This document shows positions 8,809 to 18,645 of a stretch of 64,000 bases of DNA, one piece after another. The DNA comes from Phocoenobacter atlanticus subsp. cyclopteri (GTDB lineage Bacteria > Pseudomonadota > Gammaproteobacteria > Enterobacterales > Pasteurellaceae), in contig NZ_CP074346.1 in NCBI RefSeq assembly GCF_018343795.1, forward strand, positions 1,240,001 through 1,304,000, given 5' to 3'. A program made the translations under genes and the position numbers. Each line of letters starts with the position of its first letter. Position 1 is the stretch's first letter. The notes beneath the pieces are model-generated. The model was given only the letters and a program-made list of their open reading frames with translations. It searched no databases and had not been told where the DNA came from.

Positions 8809-8895
8809 TCAATTTGATCTGCCCGCTATAGCAAAAGAGACAATTGAAACTGCTGTTGCAAGAATTAAAGTTACAAGTGTTTTGAAAAATTTCAT
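8809..8895 (-). CDS. possible 28-aa hydrophobic microprotein
   Basis: A short reverse-strand frame encodes MKFFKTLVTLILATAVSIVS followed by FAIAGRSN. It looks like a signal peptide or a single membrane helix: two lysines, about 18 hydrophobic residues, then a polar tail. AAAGGA lies eight bases before the ATG, a good ribosome-binding site. The frame follows the frd terminator on the same strand, so it would need its own promoter or read-through. I do not recognise a family. It could be a genuine membrane microprotein or a leftover signal sequence. Confidence 0.4.
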   Translation of the reverse strand: MKFFKTLVTLILATAVSIVSFAIAGRSN

Positions 8896-8940
8896 ATAAA
8901 TTCCTTTATGTCCTTTAGTTAAATAAAAAGTTAAATAAAA

Positions 8941-8971
8941 AATGGCATCCCAACTTCGTTAGAATGCCATT
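8941..8971 (-). terminator. frdABCD terminator
   Basis: AATGGCAT at 8941-8948 and ATGCCATT at 8964-8971 form the stem. On the minus strand the stem is followed by a T-rich run (reverse of AAAATAAAAAGTTAAATAAAAA), 20 bp after the frdD stop. Confidence 0.8.
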
Positions 8972-8990
8972 TCAACTAAAAATTTAACTA

Positions 8991-9347
8991 TTAAATATTC
9001 ATTACAGCAAGTAAGACTAATCCACTATATAAAATAGACAAACCGTAGAAGATAATTCCACTTGCTGGTAAATGAATTTTAAAATCGTGCAAGCCGTGAT
9101 GAATACGGTGCATTGCTCCCCAAACAGGGAAGATCAAAAACCCTAAAATCACTAGTTTACCAAACCAACATTGTGAAAATGCCACAAGATTTTCAACACC
9201 ACCGCTAATTAAACCAAGCGGTAATAAAAAACCAATAATTAGCACTAATATAGGGTAGAACATAGCACTTACTGTTGTTCCTGCACCAAATAGTAACCAT
9301 ACAACAGGCTCATCAGAACGTTTAATCTCTTTCATTTTCTCCCCCAT
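8991..9347 (-). CDS. frdD: fumarate reductase membrane anchor subunit D
   Basis: A 118-aa protein with three transmembrane helices, matching FrdD. With FrdC it anchors the FrdAB catalytic dimer to the inner membrane and helps to bind menaquinol. The conserved histidine-rich [13 protein letters not shown] segment is present at about residues 81-93. The start codon shares a base with the frdC stop. It is last in the operon and is followed by a strong terminator. Confidence 0.95.
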   Translation of the reverse strand: MGEKMKEIKRSDEPVVWLLFGAGTTVSAMFYPILVLIIGFLLPLGLISGGVENLVAFSQCWFGKLVILGFLIFPVWGAMHRIHHGLHDFKIHLPASGIIFYGLSILYSGLVLLAVMNI

Positions 9348-9751
9348 TAGATGTACATCAATACTAAAATTACAAGACTAACGAATGCCGTTGCACCCCA
9401 TAAAGCCCCTGTAATAATATTTGGATTGATACGTTGATTTTTAACAATAATATTTAGTACTTTTGGTGTCATAAAGTAGTAAGTCACTGTATTTAAGATT
9501 ACAGCAGCCAGAGTAATAATATTAAAAATTACAACTACAGGATTTTGTAAAAATGGAATAAAGTTTTCTTTTACATCTTCTACGCCACCACCTAAACAGA
9601 TCACACCATAAAGTAAGACTAAACAAAACCAAAGTGTTGGCACTGCGGTTGCTTCACGAGCAATGTACAGTTTGTAAAAATCTAACTTTTTCCACCACAT
9701 TGGCGTCATTTCACGCACATATTTTTTGCGTTTAGTTGTTTCAGTTGTCAT
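9347..9751 (-). CDS. frdC: fumarate reductase membrane anchor subunit C
   Basis: A 134-aa three-helix membrane protein, FrdC, recognised from the N-terminus [20 protein letters not shown] and from its position between frdB and frdD. It contributes quinone-site residues (the conserved E29-type region near the first helix, [19 protein letters not shown]). It starts 10 bp after frdB and overlaps frdD by one base. Confidence 0.95.
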   Translation of the reverse strand: MTTETTKRKKYVREMTPMWWKKLDFYKLYIAREATAVPTLWFCLVLLYGVICLGGGVEDVKENFIPFLQNPVVVIFNIITLAAVILNTVTYYFMTPKVLNIIVKNQRINPNIITGALWGATAFVSLVILVLMYI

Positions 9752-9761
9752 TTTACACTCC

Positions 9762-10550
9762 TTATTTCTTTGGTTTTAACATTGAAATCACGTAATCTTT
9801 CGAGCTTTCAACTTTACCTTGGTTTACCGCTGATGCAGGATCAACGTGTTTTGGACATACTTCTGAACAATAGCCCACAAAAGTACAGCTCCATACCCCA
9901 TTTTTACCATTGATCACTTTCATACGCTCAGCTTTACCGCTATCACGGTTATCAAGGTTATAACGGTGTGCCAGTGTTAACGCTGCAGGACCAACAAATT
10001 CAGGGTTTAAACCAAATTGTGGACAAGCTGCATAACATAAACCACAGTTGATACACATTGAGAATGTACGGTATTTCTCTAACTGAGCAGGTGTTTGTTT
10101 AGTACGAGTTTTTTCAAGTTCAACACGAGCATCTGCAAATTCCTTATCATCAACAGGCTCTTCTAATTCAGGTGCTTTATTATCAATAATATATGGTTTG
10201 ATCGCTTCTAAACTTTCAATAAAGTGACTTAAATCGACCACTAAGTCACGCTCAATTGGAAAGTTTGCAAGTGGTTCAATACGCATATAACCGCTGTAAT
10301 CACGCAAGAATGTTTTACAGGCTAATTTAGGTTTATTGTTTACCATCATTCCACAAGAACCACATATCGCCATTCGACAAGACCAACGATAAGAAAGTTC
10401 TGGCTCTTCTTCATCTTTAATATAGCCAAGTGCATCAAGAAGTGAAGTTTGGCTATCATAAGGTACTTGATACTTGGTTAAATGAGGTTCGTTATCTTTT
10501 TCTGGATTATAACGAAGCACTTCAACAGTCATCATTTTTTGTTCTGCCAT
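9762..10550 (-). CDS. frdB: fumarate reductase iron-sulfur subunit
   Basis: The 262-aa FrdB carries all three iron-sulfur clusters that pass electrons from menaquinol to FrdA. The [2Fe-2S] ligands are C58, C63, C66 and C78. The [4Fe-4S]/[3Fe-4S] ligands are C166, C169, C172, C176 ([12 protein letters not shown]) and C222, C228, C232. The length is slightly above E. coli FrdB (244 aa) because of a longer acidic linker at about residues 128-155. Three bases separate it from the frdA stop. The subunit is intact even though frdA is not. Confidence 0.96.
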   Translation of the reverse strand: MAEQKMMTVEVLRYNPEKDNEPHLTKYQVPYDSQTSLLDALGYIKDEEEPELSYRWSCRMAICGSCGMMVNNKPKLACKTFLRDYSGYMRIEPLANFPIERDLVVDLSHFIESLEAIKPYIIDNKAPELEEPVDDKEFADARVELEKTRTKQTPAQLEKYRTFSMCINCGLCYAACPQFGLNPEFVGPAALTLAHRYNLDNRDSGKAERMKVINGKNGVWSCTFVGYCSEVCPKHVDPASAVNQGKVESSKDYVISMLKPKK

Positions 10551-10553
10551 TTT

Positions 10554-12353
10554 CTACTCCTTAGCTGCTTTTGCTGCTTTTTCAGCAGCTTCTGCCGCAT
10601 CAGCTTCTGCACCATAAACACGTTTTGCAGGCTGTGAAGTGGTAATTTTCACATCACTATATTTAATGGTTGGTGCAGTATCTTTGTTATAGTAAGCCAA
10701 TGTATGTTGTAAATATTTATCATCATCACGTTCTGTGTAGTCTAAACGTTGATGAGCCCCACGAGATTCTTTACGCTCCAATGCTGAAGATGAAATAGCT
10801 TGAGCAACATCAAGAATATAACCCAATTCAATTTTGTATAATAAATCAGTATTGAATACGCTTGAGGTATCTTTAATACTAATTTTTTTGTAACGCTCTT
10901 TAAGTTCAGCAATTTTGTTAACCGTGGTTTGCATACTTTCTTCAGTACGATAAATACCACAGCCCTCTTCCATTGAATCACCCATTTCATTACGAATTTG
11001 TGACCAAGATTCATCACCCTCTTGATTCGCCAATTCGTGAACTCGTCCCACGACATCTTTAGCTTGAGCATCAATAATTGTTTGATTTGCAGGTGTTGCT
11101 TCAGAAGCAACTCGAGCAGCACTTTCTCCTGCTACTCTACCTAAAACAGCTAATTAAGCCAGTGAGTTTGAACCTAAACGGTTTGCTCCGTGTAGTCCTG
11201 AAGAAGCACACTCACCCACTGCAAATAAGCCTTTAATAATAGTTTCAGCTTGTTGATTAACTTCAATACCACCCATTGTATAGTGAACCACAGGACGCAC
11301 TGGAATTGGTGCTTCTGCTGGGTCAACCCCTTCATAAGCTTTAGATAATTCACAAATAAATGGCAAACGTTCTTGTAAATATTTCGCCCCCAAGTGACGT
11401 AAATCAAGATGAACAATGTCCACCCCTTTTGCTGTTTTAAGGGTATTCCCTTTTTTCCATTCTTGCCAGAATGCTTGTGAAACTTTATCACGAGGACCAA
11501 GTTCCATATATTTATTTTCAGGTTTGCCCACTGGTGTTTCAGGTCCTAGACCGTAATCTTGTAAGTAACGGTAACCGTCTTTATTCACCAGAATACCCCC
11601 TTCCCCACGACAACCTTCTGTCATTAAGATACCGGTATTTGGTAATCCTGTTGGGTGATATTGAACAAATTCCATATCACGCAATGGTACACCGTGACGA
11701 TATGCCATAGATAAACCATCACCTGTTACAATACCCCCATTGGTATTGAAACGGAATGCACGACAACCGCCACCTGTTGCGATAACAACCGCATTTGCAT
11801 TGATTTGAACAAAAGTCCCTTCCATCATATTCATTGCGAAACAACCACGTGCGTGACCATCATCAGCAAGAATATCTAAAACGAAATGCTCATCAAAACG
11901 GATAATTTGAGGATATTTAATTGAAGTTTGGAAAAGAGTGTGTAATAAGTGGAAACCTGTTTTATCTGCTGCGAACCAAGTACGCTCAATTTTCATTCCA
12001 CCAAAACGACGCACGTTTACACCGCCGTCATCTTTACGACTCCAAGGACAACCCCAACGTTCAAGTTGAGTCATTTCAACTGGTGAATGTTTAACAAAAT
12101 ATTCTACAACATCTTGTTCACATAACCAGTCCCCACCTGCCACAGTATCGTGAAAGTGTTTTTCATAAGAATCAGTTTCTTTAATTACCGCCGCTGATCC
12201 ACCTTCTGCAGCCACAGTATGGCTACGCATAGGATAAACCTTAGAAATTAACGCTATTTTTAAATTTGGATTAGCCTCTGCCGCTGCAATCGCAGCACGT
12301 AAGCCACCACCACCAGCGCCCACAATCGCTACATCAACATTTACAGTTTGCAC
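10554..12353 (-). pseudogene. frdA: fumarate reductase flavoprotein subunit, interrupted by an in-frame TAA
   Basis: The frame spans 600 codons, the normal FrdA length, but codon 400 (11154-11156) is TAA. Up to residue 399 the protein is typical: dinucleotide fold VAIVGAGGGGLRAA from residue 8, H45 for covalent FAD, HPTG and the RGEGG active-site region, ending GANRLGSNSLA. The same frame then continues LAVLGRVAGES to a normal FrdA C-terminus. Homologues have Glu here (SLAELxVxGR), so a single G to T change, GAA to TAA, explains the break. It would remove the last 200 residues, including the C-terminal helical domain. Either fumarate reductase is lost in this strain or the base is a sequencing error; frdBCD look intact. 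Divergent from epmA. Confidence 0.93.
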
Positions 12354-12451
12354 AATATACTCCTACTCTTTAGGGAAAAATTTATTCATTAAATATACGG
12401 CTAAATTGTGACATTTTTTCAAAAAAATTTATAACCTTTATTTACAGTTTT

Positions 12452-12465
12452 GTGATCTATCTCAA
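12452..12465. promoter_or_regulatory. FNR/CRP-like site in the frdA-epmA intergenic region
   Basis: GTGATCTATCTCAA fits the FNR consensus TTGAT-N4-ATCAA at 8 of 10 positions. The overlapping TGTGATCTATCTCAAA also fits a CRP half-site pair (TGTGA-N6-TCAAA). It lies 99 bp upstream of frdA. FNR activation of frd is established in enteric bacteria; which protein binds here is inference. Confidence 0.45.
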
Positions 12466-12577
12466 ATTGTTTAGACCTTGCTATGCCTGTACTGATAACC
12501 AATCTCAACAATAGGGGTTTTTATCTAAAAATGATAGTGTTACAATCTCCCTTAGAATTTCACAGCGGTAACATTTT

Positions 12578-13561
12578 ATGGAAAATTTACAATTAGACGA
12601 AATAGATTGGATGCCTACAGCATCTATTGAAAATCTATTACAACGTGCGAAAATTATCAAAAATATACGACAATTTTTTACAGAACGAGGATTATTAGAA
12701 GTTGAAACACCTATCTTAAGTGAATTTGGGGTAACTGATATAAATCTTGTAACTTTTGAAACAAACTTTAATGCACCATTTTCAAATGAAGTTCAACAGT
12801 TACACTTAATAACAAGCCCTGAATATCATATGAAACGCTTACTTGTCGCAGGTTCTGGACCTATTTTTCAGATCGGTAAAGTCTTTCGCAATGAAGAAGC
12901 AGGAAAGAAACATAATCCAGAATTTACAATGTTAGAATGGTATCGTCCACATTTTGATATGTATCGCTTAATCAATGAAGTGGATGATTTATTGCAACAT
13001 ATTTTAGATTGTGAACCAGCAGAATCCTTTAATTATCAATTTATCTTTCAACAGTATGTTGGATTAGATCCTCTTTCTGCTTCAAAAAAACAACTTATTG
13101 AGAAAGCACGTGAACACGGTTTACAATGCAGTGATGATGAAAGCCGTAATATTTTATTACAATTTTTATTTAGTGAGTTAGTTGAACCTAAAATTGGACA
13201 AGATAGACCTGTTGCCATTTTCCATTTTCCAGCCACTCAAGCGGCTCTTGCACAAATTAGCTCAGAAGATCATCGTGTTGCAGAACGTTTTGAGTTTTAT
13301 TTTAAAGGCATCGAGATCGCAAATGGCTTCCACGAACTACAAAATGCAAAAGAGCAAATTCGTCGTTTTATGCAAGACAATATCGAGCGTGAAAAATTAG
13401 GATTACCTCCTCAAAAATTGGATACACGTTTTCTTGCATCTTTAAAACAAGGAATGCCAGATTGTTCGGGAGTTGCACTTGGTGTCGATCGTTTATTAAT
13501 GCTCGCAATGGATAAAGAGAATATTAATGAAGTGATTTCTTTTGGAATAACGGCAGCTTAG
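12578..13561 (+). CDS. epmA: elongation factor P beta-lysyltransferase (EpmA, PoxA/GenX)
   Basis: A 327-aa paralogue of the class II lysyl-tRNA synthetase catalytic domain without the anticodon-binding domain, the usual EpmA architecture (325 aa in E. coli). Motif 2 appears as [16 protein letters not shown] and motif 3 as [12 protein letters not shown] near the C-terminus. EpmA ligates beta-lysine to a conserved lysine of EF-P, which helps ribosomes through polyproline stretches. It is divergent from frdA, as in E. coli. The ribosome-binding site is weak (an uptake-sequence core GCGGTAAC precedes the ATG). Confidence 0.95.
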   Translation: MENLQLDEIDWMPTASIENLLQRAKIIKNIRQFFTERGLLEVETPILSEFGVTDINLVTFETNFNAPFSNEVQQLHLITSPEYHMKRLLVAGSGPIFQIGKVFRNEEAGKKHNPEFTMLEWYRPHFDMYRLINEVDDLLQHILDCEPAESFNYQFIFQQYVGLDPLSASKKQLIEKAREHGLQCSDDESRNILLQFLFSELVEPKIGQDRPVAIFHFPATQAALAQISSEDHRVAERFEFYFKGIEIANGFHELQNAKEQIRRFMQDNIEREKLGLPPQKLDTRFLASLKQGMPDCSGVALGVDRLLMLAMDKENINEVISFGITAA

Positions 13562-13582
13562 TCACATAAAATAATCTAAAGT

Positions 13583-13636
13583 AAGCGGTATGATAATAAT
13601 AAAAATTTGCAAATTTTTGCTAACATCATACCGCTT
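13583..13636. terminator. inverted USS pair, bidirectional terminator
   Basis: AAGCGGTATGAT at 13583-13594 and ATCATACCGCTT at 13625-13636 are perfect inverted copies, with AAAAATTTGCAAATTTTT in the loop. It separates the convergent genes epmA and the symporter gene. Confidence 0.75.
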
Positions 13637-13661
13637 ATCGCTCTTTAATTATTTACTTTGT

Positions 13662-15023
13662 TTATTTACTTTGTTGCTTTATACGTTCAAAATAGTTTTT
13701 TGTTTCATCAATCACAATATGACGCAATGCAATTAATGCAATTAAATTGGGGAATGCCATTAAACCATTTACTATATCAGCAATTGTCCAAATTGTTTGT
13801 AATTTAATCATTGGAGCAACAGCAATTAACAAAATAAAGATGATTCGATAAAATTTAATTCCTTTCGTGCGACCATTTGTCAAATAGACAAAACAACGTT
13901 CACCATAATAACACCAACCCAAAATGGTTGTGAATGCAAAAAAGACCAAACCTACCGTTACTACAAGTGAACCAAAAGAACTGGATAACCCTGTTGCAAA
14001 GGCAAGATTAGTTAAAGCGGCACCTTCAACATTTCCTTGCCAAGTTCCAGTAAGTACAATCACTAATCCTGTCATTGTACATACAATAATGGTATCTAAA
14101 AATGTCCCTGTCATTGAGATTAATCCTTGACGTACTGGCTCATTGGTTTGTGCCGCTGCTGCTGCAATAGGTGCTGATCCCAAGCCTGATTCATTTGAAA
14201 AAATACCACGAGCGACGCCAGATTGAATGGCTTGCATTACTGTAAAGCCTAACGCACCACTTACTGCAGCCTCTGGGTTAAATGCCATTTTCACAATAAA
14301 GAGGATAGTTTCGGGTAATTTATCTGCATTTAGCACCAAGATCACAACAGATACCAAAATATAAGCAACTGCCATAAATGGCACAACGATACTTGCAATT
14401 TTAGAAATTCGTTTTACTCCCCCTAAGATAATGGAAGCAACGCAGAGTGTTAACACGATACCACTCACAAAAATGGGTATGCTAAATGTATCCTGTAAGG
14501 CATGGGTAATTCCATTAATTTGAGGGAAAGTACCTATTCCAAAAAATGCGACTAAAACACCAAATAATGCAAAAAGTTTTGCTAGCCATTTCCATTTTTT
14601 CCCCATCCCCATTTCAATATAATACATTGGACCACCAGAGATAAAACCATCCTTATCTTTACCTCTAAATTTAATCGCAAGTAAACCTTCTGCATACTTG
14701 GTCGCCATTCCAAAAACAGCAATGATCCACATCCAAAATAACGCACCGGGACCTCCCGCCTGAATAGCCGTTGCCACTCCCACAATATTTCCTGTTCCAA
14801 TTGTCGCAGCTAAAGCAGTAGATAAAGATGCAAAAGCAGAAATATCGCCTTTTTGATTTGCCCCTTTTTCAGATTTAAAAATATATTTTAATGCTCGTGG
14901 CAGGCGAAATAGCTGAATAAGTTGTAGTTTAAAAGTGAAATAAATTCCAACCCCTGCAAGTAAAATAAGCAAAGGAGGTCCCCAGATAAAACTATCTATT
15001 GACTTTAAAATTGTGTCTAACAT
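13662..15023 (-). CDS. sodium:alanine/glycine symporter (AGCS family)
   Basis: A 453-aa polytopic membrane protein of the alanine-or-glycine:cation symporter family. Family marks are GGPGALFWMWIIAVFGMATKY, FISGGPMYYIEMG and the SNESGLGSAPIAAAAA segment. It probably imports glycine or alanine with Na+. The upstream leader is a tandem glycine riboswitch, which points to glycine as a physiological substrate. Length is normal for the family. Single gene; the 3' end converges on epmA. Confidence 0.93.
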   Translation of the reverse strand: MLDTILKSIDSFIWGPPLLILLAGVGIYFTFKLQLIQLFRLPRALKYIFKSEKGANQKGDISAFASLSTALAATIGTGNIVGVATAIQAGGPGALFWMWIIAVFGMATKYAEGLLAIKFRGKDKDGFISGGPMYYIEMGMGKKWKWLAKLFALFGVLVAFFGIGTFPQINGITHALQDTFSIPIFVSGIVLTLCVASIILGGVKRISKIASIVVPFMAVAYILVSVVILVLNADKLPETILFIVKMAFNPEAAVSGALGFTVMQAIQSGVARGIFSNESGLGSAPIAAAAAQTNEPVRQGLISMTGTFLDTIIVCTMTGLVIVLTGTWQGNVEGAALTNLAFATGLSSSFGSLVVTVGLVFFAFTTILGWCYYGERCFVYLTNGRTKGIKFYRIIFILLIAVAPMIKLQTIWTIADIVNGLMAFPNLIALIALRHIVIDETKNYFERIKQQSK

Positions 15024-15140
15024 TAAAAATTCCTCGTAAAAAATAACTTACAAGGTAAAGAAAAGTAGAAATGAAGCGGTTAGATTTTTATAAAAATTTA
15101 CAAAAACCGTCACCCCTTTATAAGAAAGTGTTACTTTTCT

Positions 15141-15387
15141 CCCCTGTCCTTTTGCCTGAGCGTTTCACATAACCTCTTTTTAAAACCTTTATTTAAAATA
15201 AGTTATATTTTCGCCTTCGGCGTCCATTTTCCGATTTAACGGGTTGGATCTCTCCAAGGGTTCGTCCAGTAACTGTCCTCACTGTTATCGCTACTTAATA
15301 TTCTCATTAAATAAACAACAGCACCTGAAAGATTTTTCCTCTTCGGTATGGCGTCACCACCATTCTCCAGCTACCTTCATCCGAACG
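15141..15387 (-). promoter_or_regulatory. tandem glycine riboswitch (gcvT element)
   Basis: Read on the minus strand, the first aptamer covers about 15275-15387 (CTGGAGAATGG, CATACCGAAGAGG, CTTTCAGGTGC, GAGGACAG). The second covers about 15141-15265 (CTTGGAGAGATCC, GACGCCGAAGGCG, CGCTCAGGCAAAAGGACAGG). These are the conserved GGAGA, CCGAAGG and CAGG-GGAC blocks of the glycine aptamer. The first aptamer has an extra stem (CTGTT with AACAG). It controls the AGCS symporter gene directly downstream. Exact edges are approximate. Confidence 0.9.
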
Positions 15388-15419
15388 TCTTTTTTAGTTA
15401 AAAATAAAAAAGAGAGGGA

Positions 15420-15447
15420 ATTTTAACAAAAAATTTATTTTTTTCAA
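15420..15447 (-). promoter_or_regulatory. putative promoter of the riboswitch transcript
   Basis: On the minus strand TTGAAA (15442-15447) and TAAAAT (15420-15425) are separated by 16 bp, placing transcription start about 25 bp before the first aptamer. Confidence 0.5.
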
Positions 15448-15565
15448 CTATTATAAATACCAAAATTTAACCCATTGAAAGAGAGAGCGTAAATAACTAA
15501 ACCTCACGGTTATATTGAATAAAAAATGTACATTTTTAGTATCTTATTTAAATTATAAATTATAC
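15448..15565. other. intergenic remainder before uvrC end
   Basis: AT-rich sequence between the riboswitch promoter and the uvrC stop. It contains a palindrome AAAAATGTACATTTTT near 15524-15539 but no T tract, reading frame or known site that I can support. Confidence 0.3.
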
Positions 15566-17410
15566 TTACCCATTCTGTAATACATCAAAAATAATTTCTG
15601 CAAGGGCTGTTGAGATGCCTGGTACTTTAGCAATTTCTTCCACAGTCGCTGATTTAACACCTTGCATTCCTCCCAAATACTTTAATAATACTTGACGACG
15701 TTTAGCACCAATTCCTGCGATAGATTCTAACCCACTTTCTGTAAAGGCTTTTTGACGTTTTTTTCGATGCCCAGTGATAGCGTGATGATGAGATTCATCT
15801 CGGATATGTTGAATTAAATGCAGTGCTAAGCTATCTGGTGGTAGGTGTATTTCTTTATTCTGTTGTTTGCTGATAATTAAGGTTTCTAACCCTGCTTTAC
15901 GCTCTACGCCTTTTGATACACCAATAAGTAATGGGTGATCTTTATTCCAAGCCACATTTAACTTTTCAAAAGTCATTAAAGCTCGATTAAGTTGCCCCTT
16001 GCCTCCATCAATAAAAATAATATCTGGGATTTTATCTTCAGTAAGAGGTTTGTTATAACGTTTTAAAAGTGCTTTTTCCATTGCTGCATAGTCATCTCCG
16101 CCAGTTATTCCTTCAATATTAAAGCGACGATAATCTGACTTTAATACTCCTTTTTGATCAAACACAACACAAGAAGCAACAGTTTGACTTCCCATTGTAT
16201 GGCTGATATCAAAACATTCCATTCGTTTAATTTCAGGTATATTTAATACTTCTTGCAGTGCTTGATAACGAGCTGCAATTTGTGAGTTTTGTTGCAATTT
16301 TTGTGTTAATGCTGAAGTCGCATTGGTATGTGCAAGGCGTAAATAACGCGCTTTTTCACCTCGCACAGCTCCATCAATAATAGTCACTTTTCTCCCAGCT
16401 TGCTCTGTGAGAATTTCATTCAAAGCAGTAACTTCCGTCAGTTTATGATTAATAATAATTTGATTAGGAATAGTGCGATGTTGATTAATTTGTAGGTAAA
16501 ATTGTCCGACAAAAGTATCACATAATTCTGTTAAATCTGTATTACTCGGTAATTTTGGAAAGTAACTACGATTTCCGAGGACTTTACCTTGTCGCACAAA
16601 TAGAATATGGACACAAGCAATGCCGTGCTGATACGCAATAGCAATAATGTCCAAATCATCTAAACGTTCATTATCAACAAATTGTTTTTCTGTTACGGTT
16701 CGTACTGCTTGAATTTGATCCCGATAACGAGCCGCTTCTTCAAAATTTAAATTCTGTGCAGCTTGTTCCATTTTTTGTACAAGATGAGTAATAACCTGCT
16801 GATCTTTTCCTTGTAAAAATAAACGGACAAAATGTACTTGTTGATCATATTCATTATCTGTGCAATAACCTTTCACACAAGGGGCTAAACAACGTTTAAT
16901 TTGATATTGTAAACAAGGGCGAGAGCGATTTTTATAATAGCTATCTTGACATTGTCGTATTGGAAATAGTTTTTGTAATAGTGTTAAGGTTTCACGTACT
17001 GCTGTGGAATTTGGATAAGGACCAAAATATTCTCCTTTCACTTTTTTATTTCCTCGAAAAGAGGTAATACGAGGATGTGGATGATGAGTTAATAAAATAT
17101 AAGGGTAAGATTTATCGTCCCGCAATAATACGTTATAACGAGGTTTGTGCTGTTTAATATAATTATGCTCTAATAGTAATGCTTCTGTTTCAGAATGAGT
17201 AAGAGTAATTTCAATATGAGCAATATTGGATACTAGTGCTTCTGTTTTACGACTAGTAAGGTTTTTTCTAAAATAACTGGCTAAACGCTTTTTTAGATCT
17301 TTCGCTTTTCCAACATAAATAATGGTTTGTTTATCGTCATACATACGATAAACCCCTGATGTATGAGGAATATTTTTTAGAAAAGCAATATGATCAAATG
17401 TGGTTGCCAT
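15566..17410 (-). CDS. uvrC: excinuclease ABC subunit C
   Basis: The 614-aa UvrC makes both incisions in nucleotide excision repair with UvrB. The GIY-YIG nuclease domain is at the N-terminus ([20 protein letters not shown] from about residue 19). The UVR/UvrB-contact helix pair is at about 205-240. The RNase H-like 5' nuclease domain follows the FDISHTMG motif, and two helix-hairpin-helix motifs end the protein ([35 protein letters not shown]). Length agrees with E. coli (610 aa). It is preceded by secB and a terminator. Confidence 0.97.
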   Translation of the reverse strand: MATTFDHIAFLKNIPHTSGVYRMYDDKQTIIYVGKAKDLKKRLASYFRKNLTSRKTEALVSNIAHIEITLTHSETEALLLEHNYIKQHKPRYNVLLRDDKSYPYILLTHHPHPRITSFRGNKKVKGEYFGPYPNSTAVRETLTLLQKLFPIRQCQDSYYKNRSRPCLQYQIKRCLAPCVKGYCTDNEYDQQVHFVRLFLQGKDQQVITHLVQKMEQAAQNLNFEEAARYRDQIQAVRTVTEKQFVDNERLDDLDIIAIAYQHGIACVHILFVRQGKVLGNRSYFPKLPSNTDLTELCDTFVGQFYLQINQHRTIPNQIIINHKLTEVTALNEILTEQAGRKVTIIDGAVRGEKARYLRLAHTNATSALTQKLQQNSQIAARYQALQEVLNIPEIKRMECFDISHTMGSQTVASCVVFDQKGVLKSDYRRFNIEGITGGDDYAAMEKALLKRYNKPLTEDKIPDIIFIDGGKGQLNRALMTFEKLNVAWNKDHPLLIGVSKGVERKAGLETLIISKQQNKEIHLPPDSLALHLIQHIRDESHHHAITGHRKKRQKAFTESGLESIAGIGAKRRQVLLKYLGGMQGVKSATVEEIAKVPGISTALAEIIFDVLQNG

Positions 17411-17489
17411 ATAAATAAGATGTTAAGCGGTATGATGTTTCATAAAATTTACCAAATTATAACAGACTTTCCACTTCTCAAGATATAAA

Positions 17490-17520
17490 AAAACTGCACC
17501 TTAAAATAAGGCACAGTTTT
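17490..17520 (-). terminator. secB terminator
   Basis: Stem arms at 17490-17503 and 17507-17520 pair fully in RNA (two G-U pairs) around a tight loop. On the minus strand the hairpin runs into T-rich sequence 18 bp after the secB stop. Confidence 0.8.
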
Positions 17521-17537
17521 GAGAAAATTAGACTAAA

Positions 17538-18056
17538 TTAATTAATCGTTTTTTCTTCCTCTGTTTCTTCTTCCTCTGTTTCTTCTTCCTGCTGACTTTC
17601 TAAATAGTCCATAAATAATGCGTCAAAATTTACAGGTGATAGATTAAGTGCTGGGAAAGTTCCACGATTTACTAAACTTGCAACCAATTCTCTTGCATAA
17701 GGATATAGTATATTAGGGCAATGTGCCGCTAAACAATGTGCAAGTTGCACGCCTTCAATACCTTGAATACTAAATACACCTGCTTGTTTTACTTCACAAA
17801 TGAACGCCACGTCTTTTGACTCTTTCATTGTTGTTTTAATGTTAAGGTGTAAAGTGACTTCATAAATATCTTCTGCCAATTCTCTGGTTTCAGTATCTAA
17901 TTCAAAACCTAGTTCTGGCTCCCACTCTTGTTGAAAAATAGTTGGAAGATTTGGTGCCTCAAATGAAACGTCTTTAACATAAATACGTTGAATTTGAAGA
18001 TCAAATTGTTGTTCTTCTTGCTGTTCTTCTGCTGCTACTTGATTTTCTTCAGACAT
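17538..18056 (-). CDS. secB: protein-export chaperone SecB
   Basis: A 172-aa cytoplasmic chaperone that keeps presecretory proteins unfolded and delivers them to SecA. The core (about residues 18-150) carries [24 protein letters not shown] and [11 protein letters not shown], all typical SecB segments. The C-terminal tail is unusually acidic, [16 protein letters not shown], encoded by a 15-bp near-tandem repeat; most SecB tails are shorter. An acidic N-terminus is also normal. It follows a rhodanese gene by 30 bp; in E. coli grxC lies between them and is absent here. Confidence 0.96.
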   Translation of the reverse strand: MSEENQVAAEEQQEEQQFDLQIQRIYVKDVSFEAPNLPTIFQQEWEPELGFELDTETRELAEDIYEVTLHLNIKTTMKESKDVAFICEVKQAGVFSIQGIEGVQLAHCLAAHCPNILYPYARELVASLVNRGTFPALNLSPVNFDALFMDYLESQQEEETEEEETEEEKTIN

Positions 18057-18086
18057 CGTTTTTTCCTTACTTTGTTGATAATGGGG

Positions 18087-18536
18087 TTATTTATGTTTTT
18101 TAATTAAAGGTAATTTTTCAGCACTCCACGCACTAATACCTTCTTTTAATACATACACTTTTTCAAAACCTTGTTTAGTTAATATTGCCGCACTTGTACT
18201 TGCTGTTACACCAGTCGCACAAACTAAAATAACAGGACGAGCTTTGTATTTTTCAATACGTTGAGTATTTTTACCTTTAATATCGGACGGTAATATATGT
18301 ATACTCTCAATGATATGTCCTGCTTTAAATTCATCGTCACTGCGTAAATCCAATACCACACCTTCTTCTTTATTAATTAAGTGTGTGAGTTGAGCGTTAT
18401 TAATAATTTTAAATTTACTAGTTAATCCTTGATAAAAATTGATTATCAAAGCAACAAGTAAAGCAAACCAAGCAATAACCATAATAGTATGGTTTGAGGC
18501 AAACTGTTGAATTTCCTGAATTAATGTTGGGTCCAT
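18087..18536 (-). CDS. yibN: membrane-anchored rhodanese-domain protein YibN
   Basis: A 149-aa protein with one N-terminal transmembrane segment (about residues 17-37) and a cytoplasmic rhodanese domain. The putative sulfur-carrying cysteine is C106 in VCATGVTAS. It matches YibN, which precedes secB in E. coli too. Substrate unknown. Co-transcription with secB is likely (30 bp gap), and a terminator-like hairpin separates it from tig upstream. Confidence 0.88.
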   Translation of the reverse strand: MDPTLIQEIQQFASNHTIMVIAWFALLVALIINFYQGLTSKFKIINNAQLTHLINKEEGVVLDLRSDDEFKAGHIIESIHILPSDIKGKNTQRIEKYKARPVILVCATGVTASTSAAILTKQGFEKVYVLKEGISAWSAEKLPLIKKHK

Positions 18537-18565
18537 AATTTCTCTCTATGATGATAAAATAAGAA

Positions 18566-18602
18566 CGGCTACTTTTAGTAAATTTCCCTCTAAAAGTAAC
18601 CG
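18566..18602 (-). terminator. tig terminator containing a USS core
   Basis: CGGCTACTTTTAG at 18566-18578 pairs with CTAAAAGTAACCG at 18590-18602 (one G-U pair). It lies just after the tig stop on the minus strand. Confidence 0.65.
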
Positions 18603-18645
18603 CTTGTTTAATTATAAGACAACTGTCTTTTAACCTTTTAGAGAG

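Noticed and set aside
10554-11051. Second half of frdA as a separate gene starting at an internal ATG
   Set aside because: It continues the FrdA frame directly after the TAA, has no plausible ribosome-binding site and is only the C-terminal domain.
10742-11122. Open minus-strand frame inside the second half of frdA
   Set aside because: It is in a different frame from FrdA, gives a lysine/leucine-rich nonsense protein and overlaps recognisable FrdA sequence.
11154-11156. Programmed recoding (selenocysteine or frameshift) at the frdA stop
   Set aside because: The codon is TAA, not TGA; the frame is unchanged; and FrdA homologues have an ordinary Glu there.
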